From contig NZ_QHKL01000014.1 of the NCBI RefSeq assembly GCF_003947415.1, forward strand, positions 62,001 through 126,000: a DNA stretch of 64,000 nt, read 5' to 3'. Positions within the stretch are counted from its first letter, which is position 1. Each line of letters begins with the position of its first letter. The position numbers and the translations under genes were made by a program. Source of the stretch: Amycolatopsis sp. WAC 01376. Its GTDB lineage: Bacteria; Actinomycetota; Actinomycetes; Mycobacteriales; Pseudonocardiaceae. Below, one piece after another: positions 46,055-54,674 of this stretch. The notes under the pieces were generated by a model. It saw only the letters and a program-made list of their open reading frames with translations, was not told the origin of the DNA and ran no database searches.

Positions 46055-47317
46055 TCAGCCGGGTTCCGGCGTGAGCACCACCGGGCCCAGCACCTGCACC
46101 AGCCGCAGCGAGGCATGCAACTCGGCGACACGGTCCGTCGCGGGACGCCCGCGACGTTCCTCCGCCCGGCGCAGGCGCTGCAGCACGGTGTTGCGGTGCA
46201 CCCCCAGCTCTTCGGCCGCGGCGGCCAGCCCGCCCTGTGCGTCCAGCACCGCCAGCAGCGCCCGTCTTTCCTCCTCCGCCCGGCGCCCCTCGACCGCCAG
46301 TGCACCGAGTTCGGTCACGACGAAGGCGCGGGCCAGGTCCAGATCGCCGCTCATCGTGTCCACGAGCGCCAGCTCGGCGTACGACGTCACCGGCGCGACC
46401 CGGCCGGAGAGCTCGACGATCCGACGGCCGCGCTGCGCCTGCACGTGCGAGTCACGGAAACCGCCAGAGCCCTTCGCCGGCGTGCCGATGGAAATCCGGA
46501 CCATGGCGGGGATCCGGCCGGCCAAGGAGGCGAGGTCCTCCGGCGCCACTCCGGGAGCGCGCGTGCCGCAGACCCAGCCCCACAGCGCCTGGGCGCCGTC
46601 CGGGACGAGCAGGGGACGACCGGAACCGAAGTGAGCGCCGACCGCGGCACCGACGCGCGCGAGATCGGCGTCGTCGCGATCGGTCCAGCAGACGAAGGCG
46701 GTCTGCCATCCGGTCAACCGATGCGACAACGTGCGCTCGGCCCGCCCCAGGTCGATCCGGTCCCCGGCGATCAGTCCGCGGACCGCGTCGGTGCGGGCTG
46801 CCCGGACCCGGTTCTGCATCCGGTCCAGTTCGGCGACGTACTCGGCGGCGACCTCGCTCGAGATGCGGTCGACGTAGGCGAACGCGTAGCGCTGCAGGTT
46901 GTCCACCACCGCGAGCGCCAGCACCGGATCCGGCACGAAAGCCGTGATCCCGGCCAGGATGCGCTCGCTGAAGTAGGCGTGCCCCATGCGGTAGAAGCGC
47001 AGCATCACATCGACGCTGTAGCCGCGCGCCGCCATGGCGCGAGCGTGCTCGAGGGCGGTGACCGGCGCCGTCGCGGCGCCGACGTCGATACCGTGCCGCA
47101 CCATCGACAGCGCTGCTTCGAGATTCGACGAGCAGGACCCGAGTGTCAGCCCGCGGAGGTCGTCGTCGGCGCCGGCCTCCGGGATGCGTTCGAGGATGTA
47201 GCCGAACATGTCGTCGGCGTACGACGACACATTCGCCAACAGTCCGGCGGTGAGGTTGCGCAGCTCGAGCATCACCGATTCGGGAAGCTCTGCCGGATCA
47301 CCCGCGCTCACACCCAT
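46055..47317 (-). CDS. PucR/CdaR-type transcriptional regulator
   Basis: This 420-residue protein has an N-terminal helical sensor region of the RsbR-N-like type (LELRNLTAGLLANVSSYADDMFGYI), a middle GGDEF-like region typical of the PucR family, and a C-terminal PucR helix-turn-helix (about residues 355-410: ALLAVLDAQGGLAAAAEELGVHRNTVLQRLRRAEE). Members control catabolic or lipid genes in response to small molecules. It sits directly ahead of the desaturase fusion on the same strand and is divergent from an MHS-type transporter, so either could be the target. The start codon has only a weak ribosome site (CCGGA). Confidence 0.88.
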   Translation of the reverse strand: MGVSAGDPAELPESVMLELRNLTAGLLANVSSYADDMFGYILERIPEAGADDDLRGLTLGSCSSNLEAALSMVRHGIDVGAATAPVTALEHARAMAARGYSVDVMLRFYRMGHAYFSERILAGITAFVPDPVLALAVVDNLQRYAFAYVDRISSEVAAEYVAELDRMQNRVRAARTDAVRGLIAGDRIDLGRAERTLSHRLTGWQTAFVCWTDRDDADLARVGAAVGAHFGSGRPLLVPDGAQALWGWVCGTRAPGVAPEDLASLAGRIPAMVRISIGTPAKGSGGFRDSHVQAQRGRRIVELSGRVAPVTSYAELALVDTMSGDLDLARAFVVTELGALAVEGRRAEEERRALLAVLDAQGGLAAAAEELGVHRNTVLQRLRRAEERRGRPATDRVAELHASLRLVQVLGPVVLTPEPG

Positions 47318-47429
47318 TCCGGGAGCCTATCGGCGGTCACTCGCTCACGCCTGGGACAGCGCCCCCGGTCCCTTTTTGTTTGCGCGATCCCGCCACCGCG
47401 GTCTATCTTCCTACGTGTCCGATAAGCGT

Positions 47430-47451
47430 TCCGCTATGTTCGCATATCGGA
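47430..47451. promoter_or_regulatory. 22-bp palindrome upstream of the MFS transporter
   Basis: The half-sites TCCGCTATG and CATATCGGA are arranged around a ttcg centre; only one position per arm breaks the symmetry. It lies about 40 bp before the transporter GTG. The sequence recalls IclR-type operators, but no IclR gene is nearby; the PucR regulator is the nearest candidate. Confidence 0.5.
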
Positions 47452-47489
47452 CGCCGTGCGTTATCCGGCCGACTCGACGAGGAGCGACA

Positions 47490-48833
47490 GTGACGAACGT
47501 GCCCGCCTCGCACGAAACGGCCGATCCGAGGTCCGGTGTCAGCCGGTCGGCGTTCAGGCGGGTACTGGCGGGCAGCACCGCCGGCGCGGTGCTGGAGTGG
47601 TACGACTTCGCGCTCTACGGAATCCTGGCGGCCACCGTGCTCGGGCCGCTGTTCTTCCCCGGTGGCGACGGGTTCGCCCAGTTGCTGCTCGCGCTGGCGA
47701 CGCAGGGACTCGGTTTCGTCGCACGCCCGATCGGCGGCATCGTCTTCGGGCATCTCGGCGATCGGCTCGGCCGCAAACCCATGCTGGTGACCACTTTCCT
47801 GCTGCTCGGGCTGTCGACCTCCGCGATCGGGCTGCTCCCCACCTACGCTCAGGCCGGCATCGGGGCGACGATCTCACTGGTCGTGCTGAGGCTGATCCAG
47901 GGTTTCGCCCTCGGCGGCGAGTTCGGCGCGGCGGTACTGATGGTCAGCGAGTACGGAAGCCCGAAGCGGCGCGGCTTCTGGTCGGCGTGGCCGCAGGCGG
48001 GAGCGCCGCTGGGCACGGTGCTGGCCACCGCCGTGGTCGGCGGGATCGCCTTGGTACTGCCCGAAAACGCCTTCGACCAATGGGGGTGGCGCGTCGGTTT
48101 CCTGTTCGCGATCCCGCTTCTGGTCATCGGCTTCTGGATCCGGCGGCGCATCGACGAGTCGCCGGTGTTCCAGGAGGCGCAGGCACGGGCCACGGCATCC
48201 GCGGACGCCGTCCAGGAGCGGTCGAGCATTCTCGAGACACTCGCCCACCCCGGTCCCGTCCTCCGCGGTCTCGGCGTGCGGCTGGGCGAGAACGTGGCCT
48301 TCTACGTCTACACCGTCTTCGTGGTCGCCTATGCCACGAAGACGTTCGGCTACGACAGGTCCGACGTCCTCCTCGCCGTGGCCGTCGGGTCACTGCTGCA
48401 GTTCGCGGGGATGCTGGCCGGCGGCTACTGGTCGGACCTCGTCGGACGGCGTATCGCCATGCTGGTCCCGGCGGCGGGCCTCGCGGTGTGGGCACCGGTC
48501 TTCTTCGCCGTCGTCCAAGCCGACAATCTGCCTCTGCTCTATCTCGGCGTCGGTGTCGGCGCGGCACTGCACGGACTCCTGGCCGGACCGGAAGCCGCCT
48601 GGATCGCCGAACTCTTCCCGACCCGACGCCGTTTCGCCGGTGCTTCCCTGGTGTTCCAAGGCTCTTCGATCATCGCCGGCGCACCCGCACCCCTCATCGC
48701 CGTGTGGCTGGCCGAAAAACAGGGCCCCACGGCGGTCGTGCTGTACCTCGTCGGCACGATCGCCGTCACCCTCGTCGCACTGCTCCTCAGCGCCGAAACC
48801 CGGGGCACCGACCTGAACTCCGACAGCCGGTGA
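47490..48833 (+). CDS. MFS transporter, metabolite:H+ symporter (MHS) family
   Basis: This is a 447-residue permease with about 12 membrane segments. MHS features are clear: AGAVLEWYDFALYGILA in helix 1, GHLGDRLGRKPMLV in the 2-3 loop, RLIQGFALGGEFGAAVLMVSEYG in helix 4, and WGWRVGFLFAIPLLV followed by RRIDESPVF. Family members import small carboxylates, betaines or osmolytes with protons. It is divergent from a PucR-type regulator and followed 11 bp later by a small hypothetical gene, probably in one operon. The start is GTG with GAGGAG well placed; longer in-frame extensions overlap the regulatory palindrome and are unlikely. Confidence 0.92.
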   Translation: MTNVPASHETADPRSGVSRSAFRRVLAGSTAGAVLEWYDFALYGILAATVLGPLFFPGGDGFAQLLLALATQGLGFVARPIGGIVFGHLGDRLGRKPMLVTTFLLLGLSTSAIGLLPTYAQAGIGATISLVVLRLIQGFALGGEFGAAVLMVSEYGSPKRRGFWSAWPQAGAPLGTVLATAVVGGIALVLPENAFDQWGWRVGFLFAIPLLVIGFWIRRRIDESPVFQEAQARATASADAVQERSSILETLAHPGPVLRGLGVRLGENVAFYVYTVFVVAYATKTFGYDRSDVLLAVAVGSLLQFAGMLAGGYWSDLVGRRIAMLVPAAGLAVWAPVFFAVVQADNLPLLYLGVGVGAALHGLLAGPEAAWIAELFPTRRRFAGASLVFQGSSIIAGAPAPLIAVWLAEKQGPTAVVLYLVGTIAVTLVALLLSAETRGTDLNSDSR

Positions 48834-48844
48834 CGAGGAGCACC

Positions 48845-49330
48845 ATGTGGCAGGCTGGCGTGGTGAAGGAGCCGCTGTACCGCCGCGTGAACACCCGGGC
48901 CAGGTCCGTCCACCACGACCACGGCGGGGATTACCGGCACCAGCGCAACACGAAAACCGAACGCGGCTCCGACCTCACGCGCGGGTCCATGAGACGGCGG
49001 GAACGCCGGGGCCTGGACTACACGCCGTTGTTCCGCTTCCTGCTCGGCAAGATCGGCGCGGACTGGGACGAGGTGCGCGACGAGGCCGCCGCCCGGCTCG
49101 ACTCCGCCGACCCGATCCATTGGCTGGTCGCTCGGCAGCCGCACGAACGACGCGAATACGTGCGGCTCGGCGATGCCAGCTACTACAGCGGCCTCTACGT
49201 GGACGACGACAAACGGTTGCAGGTCGTCAACCCCGAACTGGGTGCCGGCGACCTGGAGCCTGCCTGCCCGTGCTGCACCCACACCTTCAACGGCGTCCGG
49301 TTCACCCGGAAGTACCGGCCACCGCTCTAA
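48845..49330 (+). CDS. Hypothetical protein with a C-terminal CxC pair
   Basis: This is a 161-residue soluble protein that I do not recognise. The N-terminal half is rich in Arg and His (RVNTRARSVHHDHGGDYRHQRN), the centre is acidic-amphipathic (KIGADWDEVRDEAAARLDS), and the end holds a CPCCTH cluster that could bind metal. The ATG has GAGGAG 4-5 nt upstream and follows the MFS transporter by 11 bp. Confidence 0.65.
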   Translation: MWQAGVVKEPLYRRVNTRARSVHHDHGGDYRHQRNTKTERGSDLTRGSMRRRERRGLDYTPLFRFLLGKIGADWDEVRDEAAARLDSADPIHWLVARQPHERREYVRLGDASYYSGLYVDDDKRLQVVNPELGAGDLEPACPCCTHTFNGVRFTRKYRPPL

Positions 49331-49409
49331 TGGCTGGTTCGCCGGCGCGGACGGAGAAGTGATCGTCGGAGAAGTCGGAGAAGAGCGATTTGGCGTCGGG
49401 CCGGGGCCC

Positions 49410-49509
49410 GCGAGGACCTCGTCGGCGTGCATCGCGTCGAAGGCCTTCTCGACCCCGGCGAGCGCGATCCGCTCGCTCACGAAACGCTCCAGCGGCACCG
49501 CGACCGATG
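49410..49509 (-). pseudogene. C-terminal remnant of a zinc-type alcohol dehydrogenase
   Basis: The minus-strand translation PLERFVSERIALAGVEKAFD, followed by AMHADEVL, matches the last about 35 residues of medium-chain Zn-dependent dehydrogenases. There is no upstream catalytic part; the adjacent DNA on that side belongs to another gene. Confidence 0.55.
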
Positions 49510-49522
49510 AAAGGACAGCCCC

Positions 49523-50497
49523 ATGAAGGTCCTGGCAGTAGGCGGAACCGGCTTCATCGGACAGCACATCGTGCGTGAACTACTGGCCGGCGGGCACGAC
49601 GTCACGGTGCTGGTCCGCACGCCACCCACGAACCTCCCCGCCGCCGTGACGGTCCAACTCGGCGACCTCACAGATCTGTCCGAAGACCGGCTCGACAAGA
49701 TCGTCGCCGGCCACACGGGCATCGTCGTCGCATCGGCCGCCGCCGTCGCCGCACCGCGCAACGTCGACATCACCGCGTTCTTCCATGACACCAACGTCGC
49801 ACCCGTGGTCAGGTTGCTCGCCGCCGGCTGCCGGGCGCAGTGCGACCGCGCTGTCATCCTCGGCAGTTTCTACGCGACCCTGCAGCGCGAACAGCCGGCA
49901 CTCCGCCTGGCTGAACTCAGCCCCTACATCGCCAGCAGAATCGACCAAGCCGAACGCGCACGCGCCGCGGTCAACGCGGAAACCTCCGTGGCCGTTCTCG
50001 AACTCCCCTACGTCGCAGGCACGACCCCCGGTCGGCAATCACCTCTCGAACCCATGCTGCACAGCATGTCCATCGGCAACGCGGGCATCCTCGCCTACCC
50101 TGGCACCACCGCCGTCGTCACCGTCACCCAAGTCGCGCAAGCAGCCGTAGCGGCGCTGGACCGTCGAGTCAATGGCAACTATCCGCTCGTCACCGCGAAC
50201 CTCCCCTGGGCCGACCTCTTCACCCGCCTCGCAACCGCTGCCGGCCACCCTCCGAAACGCATCTGGAAGCTCCGTCCAAGCGCCATCCGACTTCTGATCC
50301 GCAGGGAAGGCATCCGACAACGCCGCCACGGATTCACCCTCGGTTTCGACCCGACACAATGGAGCAACCTGCACGCCACCACCATGGTCCTCGACCCGGA
50401 CATCGCCCGCGCAGAACTCGGCGTCGAGCCCGACGACCTCACCAAAGCCCTCCAAAACGCCGCCTCGACATCACGGGCCACCACAGAGCCATCGTGA
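49523..50497 (+). CDS. NAD(P)-binding epimerase/NmrA-like protein
   Basis: This 324-residue extended-SDR-like protein begins with the Rossmann motif VGGTGFIGQHIVRELLAGGH (nucleotide binding). It lacks a clear YxxxK catalytic pair: SFYATLQREQPALR stands at the expected region. It may therefore be an atypical SDR with a sensing or reductase role. The ATG has AAAGGA 7 nt upstream. The last about 12 residues (STSRATTEPS) are encoded by DNA that in another frame is a TetR scar, so the native C-terminus may have been replaced by read-through. Confidence 0.8.
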   Translation: MKVLAVGGTGFIGQHIVRELLAGGHDVTVLVRTPPTNLPAAVTVQLGDLTDLSEDRLDKIVAGHTGIVVASAAAVAAPRNVDITAFFHDTNVAPVVRLLAAGCRAQCDRAVILGSFYATLQREQPALRLAELSPYIASRIDQAERARAAVNAETSVAVLELPYVAGTTPGRQSPLEPMLHSMSIGNAGILAYPGTTAVVTVTQVAQAAVAALDRRVNGNYPLVTANLPWADLFTRLATAAGHPPKRIWKLRPSAIRLLIRREGIRQRRHGFTLGFDPTQWSNLHATTMVLDPDIARAELGVEPDDLTKALQNAASTSRATTEPS

Positions 50498-50740
50498 CCA
50501 CAACCTGGTCGCTCTACCGCCACTTCCCCACCCGGGAGGCACTGGCCGAGGCTCATGGCCACCCACTCGGACGCTCAGGTTGAAGGGGGCCGGGCACTCG
50601 AACAGGCTGTCACCGATCTGGTGACCGCCGCCGCGAAAAACGGCGCAGTCCGCGACGACGTCGGTGGCGGACCGAGGCCGACGGCCTCATCACCCTCATG
50701 CTCGACGGCCTGGCCAAGCAGGGTCAGAACAAGCCTGACG
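50480..50740 (+). pseudogene. Frame-shifted TetR-family regulator remnant
   Basis: TetR pieces appear in successive frames: WSLYRHFPTREALAEA (helix-turn-helix end), then ALEQAVTDLVTAAAKNGAVRDDVG, then ADGLITLMLDGLAKQ. The order matches a TetR gene that lost its middle and acquired shifts. It lies between the epimerase-like gene and the SUKH gene. Confidence 0.65.
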
Positions 50741-50900
50741 GATGCCGGTCCTCGCGAGAACGCCGGTATTCCCCATTGCCTACCGAGAAAGATGCGGCGG
50801 GAGCCGCGATGGAGGGCCAGGAATCGGAACGTTCGAAAAGATCGATGGCCTTGTCGGTGCGGCCGGATACGATGCGGCTCCCGCGGAACCAGGAGGAAAG

Positions 50901-51506
50901 ATGACAGGTCGCGCCGACGTTGACGCGCTGCTGCGCATCATGCCGAATGATCACGGCGCCGACGAGCGCGTTGACTGGGCAGCGGTCGAGGCACACCTGG
51001 GTACCGCCCTGCCCAGCGACTACCAGGCCTTCATGGCCGTCTACGGCGGTGGAGCCGTCGACAACCTGGTCATCCTTCCTCCTCTGTCCACAGGCGACAG
51101 CTGGTCGGGATCGATCTCCGAGCACAGCAAGCAGTTGCGCGATCTGTGGGACATCGAGGGAGGCGTCCCCGGTGTTCCGCCGGACGAGCACCGAGTGCTG
51201 CCCTGGGGAACCGGATGCAACGGCAACGAGCTGGGGTGGCTGATGACCGACCCGGACCCGGACCGATGGCCGGTAGTGGTCTGGCGTCGTCACGAATCAC
51301 CGGCTTGGGCGCTGTTCGAGTGCGGCATGGCCGAGTTCATCCGCAGACTCATGACCGCCGATTTCGACAAATGCCCACTCAGCGATCTGTCGCTGTGGGG
51401 ACGAGTCAGTTCCTTCGTCCACCACCAAGAACAGCAACGGCGTTTCCAAGCAGGCCTGGACCCCATGACGGGCGAGCCCGATCCCTACGCCGACATGTTC
51501 GCTTGA
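50901..51506 (+). CDS. SUKH/SMI1-KNR4 superfamily protein
   Basis: This 201-residue protein has the SUKH signature: VDWAAVEAHLGTALPSDYQAFMAVYGGG at residues 23-50, later ILPPLSTGD and WGTGCNGNELGWLM, and a C-terminal SPAWALFECGMAEFIRRLM. SUKH proteins are frequent immunity proteins of polymorphic toxins but also exist as orphans; no toxin gene is adjacent here. The start is well supported by AGGAGG 4 nt before the ATG. It follows a regulator scar and precedes a long palindromic hairpin. Confidence 0.85.
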   Translation: MTGRADVDALLRIMPNDHGADERVDWAAVEAHLGTALPSDYQAFMAVYGGGAVDNLVILPPLSTGDSWSGSISEHSKQLRDLWDIEGGVPGVPPDEHRVLPWGTGCNGNELGWLMTDPDPDRWPVVVWRRHESPAWALFECGMAEFIRRLMTADFDKCPLSDLSLWGRVSSFVHHQEQQRRFQAGLDPMTGEPDPYADMFA

Positions 51507-51543
51507 ACGGACACCAGGTTGACACCTGGCTGAAGCCGAGGTT

Positions 51544-51592
51544 CGTGAGGGCCTCCTTCCCTACTCTCAGGGTAGGGAAGGAGGCCCTCACG
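51544..51592. repeat. 21-bp-arm perfect hairpin (terminator-like palindromic repeat)
   Basis: The arms gtgagggcctccttccctac (51545-51564) and its exact complement (51572-51591), extended by one more C-G pair, flank a 7-nt loop. It starts 37 bp after the SUKH stop. Its length and perfection suggest a terminator or a dispersed intergenic palindrome. The rest of 51507-51886 shows no gene. Confidence 0.7.
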
Positions 51593-51886
51593 GACACTCC
51601 AGACCAACCGCTGTGGCGAAGCTCCCCGACGCTGTCGAACGGCACCGCCGGATAGGCCGTACGGGCGCATCGACCGGCAGTTTCGGCGCTTTCAGTCGCG
51701 TTGGCCATGGGGGTCACATAGTTTGCAACTGGCGCACTTGTCCGTCCACAAGTAACCGGGGAGAGCAGCCGGTCACCCGGTGAATCGTGCTCGGCATCGC
51801 AGCGGCAGGGATTGCCGCGTCGACCGTGGGTGGCCGGGTGCTCCTCCTGACCGACACCACTCTCCTTGCCCAGTAAGGGATTCAGT

Positions 51887-52957
51887 ATGCGCAAGTGGAC
51901 CAGATTACTTGTGGCGGGCGTGCTCGCCGCGACCGCCACAACCGCTGTCATGGCGGTCAACACGGCCGGTGCGGCCGACGGTGTCTCGACCGCGGCCGCC
52001 GAGTCGACGTTCCCACTCGCCGACCCGGACACCGTCCAGGCGAAGGACGGCACGTACGTCACTTACGGCACCACGGTCGGCGCCGGTGTCGGCGCCCGGT
52101 GCGGCGTGACCGGCAAACTGTTCGTGCCGGTGCTAGCGCACGGCTCCGGCAACACCGTCGGCGTGGGCACCTGCGCGTCCGCCGATGCACTGCCCAACGG
52201 GCCCGGTAGCTGGGCTGAGGGCAACGTCTGGGCGCCCGGCGTCGTCCGCTTCGGCGACACCTACTTCATGTACTACACCGCGTCCAAGCGGGGCAGCGGC
52301 CAGAAATGCCTCGGCCGCGCCGTCTCGGGCAGTGCACGGGGGCCGTTCACCAACCCCGTCGAGTGGGCGTGCCCGGGCAGCGGCCGCTGGGCCATCGACG
52401 CGAACCCGTTCGTCTCGGGCAGCGCCATGTACGTCGCCTACCGGGACGACGCGATCACCTCGTACCCGGAGACCGGCATCTCGGTCGTGCGCACCCATTC
52501 CAACGGCATGGCGGACTGGGCCACCCGCCGGGACGCGTTGAAGAGCACCGACATCGGCTGGGAGACCACCCGGATGAGCGGCGGCACGCACGTGATCGAG
52601 AACCCGTCGATGTTCAAGTCCGCAGACGGTTACTGGTACCTGGCCTACTCCGGCAACAACTGGGACAGCGCACGGTATTCGACCGGCATCGCCAGGTGCG
52701 GCACCGGCCCGCTCCCGTCGACGCGCTGCACACCACGGCAGAACGGGGCCGAGCGGCCGTACTTCGGGTACACCGGCACCGGGGGCCTCAACCCCTACCG
52801 CGGCCTGCCCGGCAACCACCCCGGCCCAGGCGGGATGGACTTCTTCCAGGCGGCCAACGGCCAGTACCACGCGGTCTACCACTGGTGGAACGGCAGCAGC
52901 CGGTTCCCGATCGTGGCGACGGTCCTCCGCAACGACGGCGGCTTCTACCTCACTTAG
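51887..52957 (+). CDS. Secreted GH43-like glycosidase (arabinanase/arabinofuranosidase type)
   Basis: This 356-residue precursor has a Sec signal peptide (MRKWTRLLVAGVLAATATTA). The mature protein fits the five-bladed propeller of GH43: PLADPDTVQAKDGTYVTYGT (general-base aspartate blade), WAPGVVRFGDTYFMYYTAS, WAIDANPFV (pKa-modulating aspartate blade), HVIENPSMFKSADGYWYLAYSG (general-acid glutamate blade) and a C-terminal GGMDFFQAANGQYHAVYHWW. Family enzymes cleave plant arabinans or xylans outside the cell. The ATG was chosen for AAGGGA 6-7 nt upstream. A hairpin terminator follows. Confidence 0.82.
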   Translation: MRKWTRLLVAGVLAATATTAVMAVNTAGAADGVSTAAAESTFPLADPDTVQAKDGTYVTYGTTVGAGVGARCGVTGKLFVPVLAHGSGNTVGVGTCASADALPNGPGSWAEGNVWAPGVVRFGDTYFMYYTASKRGSGQKCLGRAVSGSARGPFTNPVEWACPGSGRWAIDANPFVSGSAMYVAYRDDAITSYPETGISVVRTHSNGMADWATRRDALKSTDIGWETTRMSGGTHVIENPSMFKSADGYWYLAYSGNNWDSARYSTGIARCGTGPLPSTRCTPRQNGAERPYFGYTGTGGLNPYRGLPGNHPGPGGMDFFQAANGQYHAVYHWWNGSSRFPIVATVLRNDGGFYLT

Positions 52958-52992
52958 GCGCCACTGAGCCGGATGTCTCGCCCGGGCATGTC

Positions 52993-53039
52993 GTGAACGG
53001 CGCGTTCATCGCACCCACCAACAGGAACGCGCCGTTCAC
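52993..53039 (+). terminator. Hairpin terminator after the GH43-like gene
   Basis: Perfect 15-bp arms (gtgaacggcgcgttc, 52993-53007, and its complement, 53025-53039) flank a 17-nt loop in the convergent gap between the glycosidase and MarR genes. Confidence 0.6.
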
Positions 53040-53096
53040 CCACATCGGCCAAGGTCGATCGCCTCTCCTTCCGCTGTTCCGGGCAGCGAGACACTC

Positions 53097-53564
53097 CTAG
53101 CCCTTCCCGGGCGTGTTGTTCGCCTCGTCCAGTCGGCGCGCGATGTCCTCCAGAGTGTTCAGGTGGTCAGGGGTGAGGTGGTCCATGAAGTGGTGCCGGA
53201 CGGAGGCGAGGTGCGCGGGCGCCGCCTCTTCCAACACGGTGAGACCGTGGCCGGTCAGCGTCAGCAGGCAGCCCCGGCCGTCTTCCGGGTCCGGGGAGCG
53301 GCGCAGCAGCCCACGCGCCTCCATTCTCGTCGCGTGCCGGGAGAGCCTGCTGCGCGACCAGCCCATCTTGTCCGCCTGCTCCCCCAGGCTGCTGGTGTTC
53401 CCCCGTCGCTCCGAGAGCGTGCTGAGTACCTCGTAGTCGGCCTCGGACAGACCCCGTTCAGCCAGGTCGCGGGCCGTTCCGGTCTTGACCGCGACCGTGA
53501 TCCGGAGGAAAGCCCGCCATGCCCGTTCTTCATCGGCGGTGAGCCAGCGCACTGTCGTTGACAT
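53097..53564 (-). CDS. MarR-family transcriptional regulator
   Basis: This 155-residue regulator has the MarR winged helix at about residues 45-110: LSEADYEVLSTLSERRGNTSSLGEQADKMGWSRSRLSRHATRMEARGLLRRSPDPEDGRGCLLTLT. It begins with ATG only 30 bp from the divergent FMN-reductase/GNAT gene, and a nested palindrome fills that gap. It therefore almost certainly represses both promoters. No Shine-Dalgarno sequence is evident for either gene, so leaderless transcripts are possible. Confidence 0.92.
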   Translation of the reverse strand: MSTTVRWLTADEERAWRAFLRITVAVKTGTARDLAERGLSEADYEVLSTLSERRGNTSSLGEQADKMGWSRSRLSRHATRMEARGLLRRSPDPEDGRGCLLTLTGHGLTVLEEAAPAHLASVRHHFMDHLTPDHLNTLEDIARRLDEANNTPGKG

Positions 53565-53601
53565 GTAAACAACCTAGCATCTAGGTTCGTTTCCATGTCA
53601 A
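53559..53601. promoter_or_regulatory. Nested palindromic operator shared by the MarR and reductase-GNAT genes
   Basis: The core AACCTAG-cat-CTAGGTT (53571-53587) is a perfect dyad. Outside it, TTGACATG and CATGTCAA extend the symmetry with a one-base offset and contain both start codons. The whole element spans the 30-bp intergenic gap and reaches into both coding regions. Confidence 0.8.
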
Positions 53602-54674
53602 TGAAATCGACGCGCGTCCTTGTCCTGACGTGCAGCACCCGACCCGGGGCGCTGGGCCCGGCAGTGACGCGGTGGTGGCTCGACACGGTCGCCGAGCGGG
53701 CCATGGAGTCGGGCGCCGAGCTCGTGCCGGTGGCGCTCGGCGACCTCGCCCTGCCCTTTCTCGACGAAGAGGAGCACGCGTCCTCCGGGATCTACCGGCA
53801 GGAGCACACCAGGCGGTGGAGCGCGCTCGTCGACTCGGTGGACGCGATCGTCGCGGTCATGCCGGAATACAACTTCGGCATGCCGGCGACGCTGAAGAAC
53901 GCACTGGACTACCTGAGCGCCGAATGGGCGTGGAAGCCGATCGGGTTCGTCAGCTACGGCAACACCTCGGCGGGCACGCGAGCCGTGCAGCACGCCAAGC
54001 AGATCGTGACCACGCTGCGGCTGGTCCCCCTCGGGGCCACCGTCGCGATCCGCATCGGCGAGGCGGTGACGGCGGGCCGACTGCGAGCGGACGCATCCCG
54101 GGACGAGGCGGGCGTCGCCCTGCTCGACGAACTCGTCCGTGTCGCCAACGCGCTGCGGCCGCTGCGCGAGCGGCTGCGCGACACGACGTCCGCAGGCCCG
54201 CTCGCGGGATCCCACGCGCGACGGCTGACCCCGGACGACGCCGAAGAAGTGGCCGTACTGCAGCGATGCTGCTGGGTGGACGAGGCCTTGCTCAACGACA
54301 CCCTCGACATCCCGGCCCTGCACGAGTCTCTCGACGAGGTGCGAGAGTGGCTCGCCGGCTGGCACGTCACAGGCGTGTGGCTCGACGCGCGGCTGCTGGG
54401 GATGGTGCGGGCGCGTGCCGTCGACGGTGACTGGCATATCGGCAGGCTCGCCGTGGTGCCCGATCTGCGCGGCCGGGGACTCGGCCGCTGGCTGCTTCGC
54501 GGCGCCGAGTCCGTCGCGGGCGCGGACACGCGGCGGGTCCTGATGTTCACCGGCGCCAAAAGCACGCGCAACGTCGAACTCTACGAAAGTGAGGGCTACC
54601 GCCGGATTCCGGCGGCCGGACCGGAAGGGACCGTATGCCTCACCAAAGCCATGCCGCGGGAGGGATCACGGTGA
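53595..54674 (+). CDS. NAD(P)H-dependent FMN reductase fused to a GNAT N-acetyltransferase
   Basis: This 359-residue two-domain protein has a flavodoxin-like NADPH:FMN reductase at residues 1-190 (VLVLTCSTRPGALGPAV, then the diagnostic VMPEYNFGMPATLKNALDYL and GFVSYGNTSAGTRAVQH). Residues 205-355 are a GNAT domain (IGRLAVVPDLRGRGLGRWLL as the acetyl-CoA loop, then TRNVELYESEGYRR). The pair suggests detoxification of an electrophile, quinone or antibiotic in two steps, but the substrate is unknown. It is controlled with the divergent MarR gene through a shared palindrome. A second in-frame ATG lies two codons in. The stop overlaps the GTG of a broken TetR gene. Confidence 0.88.
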   Translation: MSMKSTRVLVLTCSTRPGALGPAVTRWWLDTVAERAMESGAELVPVALGDLALPFLDEEEHASSGIYRQEHTRRWSALVDSVDAIVAVMPEYNFGMPATLKNALDYLSAEWAWKPIGFVSYGNTSAGTRAVQHAKQIVTTLRLVPLGATVAIRIGEAVTAGRLRADASRDEAGVALLDELVRVANALRPLRERLRDTTSAGPLAGSHARRLTPDDAEEVAVLQRCCWVDEALLNDTLDIPALHESLDEVREWLAGWHVTGVWLDARLLGMVRARAVDGDWHIGRLAVVPDLRGRGLGRWLLRGAESVAGADTRRVLMFTGAKSTRNVELYESEGYRRIPAAGPEGTVCLTKAMPREGSR

